DNA from: SURF-32 sp964648365
Lineage (GTDB): Bacteria; Planctomycetota; Phycisphaerae; UBA1845
Length of the DNA: 44,935 nucleotides
Direction of reading: 5' to 3'
Assembly (NCBI GenBank): GCA_964648365.1
Contig: CAZYLK010000026.1
Span: 1-44,935, forward strand
The notes below the pieces were generated by a model, which saw only the letters and a program-made list of their open reading frames with translations, was not told the DNA's origin and searched no databases. Numbering within the stretch: position 1 is the stretch's first letter; every line of letters begins with the position of its first letter. The position numbers and the translations under genes were made by a program. Below, piece by piece: positions 43,016-44,935 of this stretch.

Positions 43016-44632
43016 ATGTCAACCTGCGTCGATGTGTGTGTGGTTGAGGACGACCCGCAGCAGCGGGCCTGCATCTCCCAGATCCTCAACCGCTCCGGGC
43101 ATCGCGTCGCCGATGCCGCCTCCATCGAATCCGGTTTCCAACTCATCAAGGCGGAACATCCGAAGGTCATCGTCTGCGACCTGCACCTCAGCGATGGAAA
43201 CGGCTTCGAGCTGGTCCGGCAGGTTCGACAGGATCCCGCCGTCGCCGACACCTATTTCATCCTGATCACCGCCCACGACGAGCCGGGCCTGAAGGCCACC
43301 GCATGGGACGTCGGCGTCGATGATTATCTGACCAAGCCCTGCGACTCGCGGGATCTGTCCGCCCGCATCCGCGTCGGCATGCGCATCTGGCAGATGCAGG
43401 AGCGCCTGCGCGCGGCCGTGATCACCGACGGCCTCACCGGGCTGTACAACCATGACCACCTGACCCGCGTCCTCGACCGCGAACTGAACCGGGCCCGTCG
43501 CTACGGGCGTCCGCTGGCACTGGTCATGATGGACCTGGACTTCTTCAAGGCCGTCAACGACACCTACGGCCACGCCGCCGGCAACGAGGTGCTCGAGAAG
43601 GTGGCGATGGTGCTGCGCGACAGCGCACGCAGCATCGATATCGCTGCACGGTTCGGGGGGGAAGAGTTCACGATCATCATGCCCGAGACGACGGCGGGCC
43701 TGGCCGCGGCCGCGGCCGATCGCATCCGCCTGAGCCTCACGGAGAGCGTGCATCTGGAATCGCTGCACGGTCACCAGATCACCGCCTCGTTCGGCGTCGC
43801 CGACACCAACGACTCGCGCGTCCGATCCGCGGCCGACCTGCTCGACCTCGCGGACCGGGCGCTCTACCAGGCCAAGCGGCAGGGGCGTAACCGCGTCGTC
43901 CGTGCGGATCGGATGCCGGACGATGGCGAGACGGCGCCGCCGAAGGGGGGCGACGACGAGATCGACGCGCTGCGGAAGCGCCTGGCGGTGCTCAGCGTTC
44001 AGAGCAAGGAGGCGCACACGCAGAGCATCGCCGCCCTGCTCCAGGCGATGGAAGAAAAAGATCCGTTTACGGCCCGGCACTCGCGCAACGTCGCGTACTA
44101 CTGCGAGCACGTCGCCCGGCACCTCGGTTGTGCCGAGGCGCTGATCCGCAGCGTCAGCAACGCGGCGCTGCTGCACGACATCGGCAAGGTGGGCATCCCC
44201 GACGGGATTCTCATGAAGCGGCGGACGCTGACGCCGCTGGAGAAAATGGTCATCTCACAGGTGCCGCTGATCAGCACGCGCATCGTCGACCGGCTCAACA
44301 TTCTCGAATCCGAGGTTCAGATCATCCGCCACCAGCGGGAGTATTTTGACGGCAGCGGTTATCCCAGCGCCCTGTCGGGCGAGCAGATCCCCATCGGCTC
44401 GCGCATTCTCCTGGTGGCGGACGCCTTCGACGCCATGACGACGGATCGCGTCTACCGCGAGCGCATGACCATCGAGGGAGCCGTCAACGAACTGAAGCGG
44501 ACCAAGGGCACGCAGTTCGACCCGCGCATCGTCCTGGCGGTCCAGCAGCTTCTGGCCGACCGCTACGGCGACTGGCTGGCCCGGATCGAAGAGACGTTTG
44601 CCATGTTCCGTTCGTCGGTCGCGGCGGACTGA
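43016..44632 (+). CDS. Receiver-GGDEF-HD-GYP protein, HD-GYP site degenerate
   Basis: A 538-residue signalling protein. Residues 1-125: receiver domain, with VVEDD, phospho-acceptor Asp in VIVCDLHLSDG, and the Lys of DYLTKPCD. About 135-300: GGDEF domain with RFGGEEF (intact) and the inhibitory site RSID five residues before it; it should make c-di-GMP. About 345-520: HD-GYP domain with RHSRNVA and HDIGKVGIPDGIL kept. The His expected in the K-Q-H-P segment reads SQVP, and the HHE motif before DGSGYP reads QRE. Loss of these metal ligands suggests no phosphodiesterase activity. GGGTAAG lies 8 bases upstream of the ATG. No kinase gene is adjacent. Confidence 0.94.
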   Translation: MSTCVDVCVVEDDPQQRACISQILNRSGHRVADAASIESGFQLIKAEHPKVIVCDLHLSDGNGFELVRQVRQDPAVADTYFILITAHDEPGLKATAWDVGVDDYLTKPCDSRDLSARIRVGMRIWQMQERLRAAVITDGLTGLYNHDHLTRVLDRELNRARRYGRPLALVMMDLDFFKAVNDTYGHAAGNEVLEKVAMVLRDSARSIDIAARFGGEEFTIIMPETTAGLAAAAADRIRLSLTESVHLESLHGHQITASFGVADTNDSRVRSAADLLDLADRALYQAKRQGRNRVVRADRMPDDGETAPPKGGDDEIDALRKRLAVLSVQSKEAHTQSIAALLQAMEEKDPFTARHSRNVAYYCEHVARHLGCAEALIRSVSNAALLHDIGKVGIPDGILMKRRTLTPLEKMVISQVPLISTRIVDRLNILESEVQIIRHQREYFDGSGYPSALSGEQIPIGSRILLVADAFDAMTTDRVYRERMTIEGAVNELKRTKGTQFDPRIVLAVQQLLADRYGDWLARIEETFAMFRSSVAAD

Positions 44633-44638
44633 GAGAAG

Positions 44639-44675
44639 GGCGAATGGCGAATACCGAATAACGAATGAAGAATAA
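44639..44675 (+). repeat. GGCGAAT-type direct repeat behind the GGDEF/HD-GYP stop
   Basis: GGCGAATGGCGAATACCGAA and further CGAAT/GAATA units start 6 bases after the stop codon. The 14-mer GGCGAATGGCGAAT is shared with the gdhA 3' flank (29571-29587), in the same orientation relative to the gene. Confidence 0.75.
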
Positions 44676-44759
44676 ACGGGTAGGGCGTCGCTCAGTGAGA
44701 CGACGACCCGGCGAGCGAGCCATGAATATGGCTAACCCGCGGTAGACATCTGCCTTCTC

Positions 44760-44780
44760 TCACTCCCTTACTCCCCTCTC
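44760..44780. repeat. ACTCCCT-type pyrimidine repeat
   Basis: ACTCCCTTACTCCCCTCTCA is the same family as the tract before cydA (9131-9160). On the minus strand it begins right at the stop of the amidohydrolase gene. Confidence 0.6.
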
Positions 44781-44935
44781 ACCTATGGCTGAAGCTCGCC
44801 GGACCGCGCAGGTCCGTGCGTGAGGGGGGCAGGACGGGCGTGGGGCGGTTCGACCATTTCTGGTAATGCTCGGAGTGCTTGCTGGTCAGCTCCACCGGGC
44901 GGCCGTCGATGAAGACGTGCGTCACTTGCGTGACG
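44779..44935 (-). CDS. Amidohydrolase family protein, C-terminal end (5' part outside window)
   Basis: The minus-strand frame is open from the window edge to a TGA at 44779-44781 and gives 51 residues. VTHVFIDGRPVELTSKHSEH then YQKWSNRP looks like the terminal beta-sandwich strand of imidazolonepropionase/dihydroorotase-type amidohydrolases, where a metal-independent C-terminal segment with (V/I)-DG-x-x-V closes the protein. The catalytic barrel lies outside the window, so the identification is modest. Confidence 0.5.
   Translation of the reverse strand, partial: VTQVTHVFIDGRPVELTSKHSEHYQKWSNRPTPVLPPSRTDLRGPASFSHR

Noticed and set aside
1..44935. tRNA, rRNA or other structured RNA genes
   Set aside because: I found no T-arm/anticodon pattern with a closing acceptor stem and no rRNA-like stretch on either strand, though a covariance search would be needed to be sure.

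Overview
High-GC bacterial DNA (roughly two-thirds G+C by eye), in one scaffold with a single 100-N gap at 9015-9114. The combination of many exported or lipidated proteins of unknown role, Kelch and FG-GAP beta-propeller proteins, MFS/spermidine-synthase/TPR and GH3-type proteins, and abundant short palindromic or tandem intergenic repeats suggests a Planctomycetota-like organism. No rRNA or marker gene here proves that, so lineage is an inference. I found no tRNA, rRNA, CRISPR array, prophage or transposase gene.

Layout. 1-3935 (+): the end of an ABC ATPase, its ABC-2 permease, two lipoprotein-like genes, a strong terminator and a 66-codon gene. 4053-5243 (-): FIST sensor protein. 5440-9014 (+): de novo purine synthesis, a PurS-PurL fusion followed by purQ, whose 3' end is lost in the gap. 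9168-10625 (+): cydA with no cydB beside it. 10789-15523 (-): a predicted exported methyltransferase-fold protein and a large MFS/spermidine-synthase/TPR fusion, probably one operon. 15697-21194 (-): four exported proteins, namely a 12-unit Kelch protein, two tandem FG-GAP paralogues and a 'mini-Kelch' that keeps only the two ends of a Kelch gene; they appear to share a Cys-containing C-terminal domain. 21835-24639 (-): exported M16 peptidase. 24936-27058 (-): a DNA methyltransferase overlapping a probable restriction endonuclease. 27131-33766 (-): aminotransferase, NYN-domain protein, glutamate dehydrogenase, RecG and a LysM lipoprotein. 34141-35821 (-): YidD and an esterase lipoprotein. 35922-39935 (+): a TPR protein, an exported HExxH protein and two tandem carboxypeptidase-regulatory-like paralogues. 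39993-41729 (-): GH3-family enzyme. 42002-44632 (+): HNH endonuclease, then a receiver-GGDEF-HD-GYP protein. 44779-44935 (-): the C-terminal end of a probable amidohydrolase.

The most unusual signal is in the repeats. A palindromic element with core CGCGGGCTTCAGCCCGCG occurs four times: twice in frame inside purL, in opposite orientations, and twice as an inverted pair in the gap upstream of the mini-Kelch gene, where it looks like a 157-bp MITE- or BIME-like unit. The in-frame copies recall the protein-coding palindromic elements known from Rickettsia. Separately, three other simple repeat families begin at or within a few bases of stop codons (recG, gdhA, the GGDEF/HD-GYP gene, the amidohydrolase). 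At the protein level, the HD-GYP domain appears to have lost three metal-ligand histidines while its GGEEF site looks intact, and one of two tandem paralogues has exchanged its lipobox cysteine for tryptophan.
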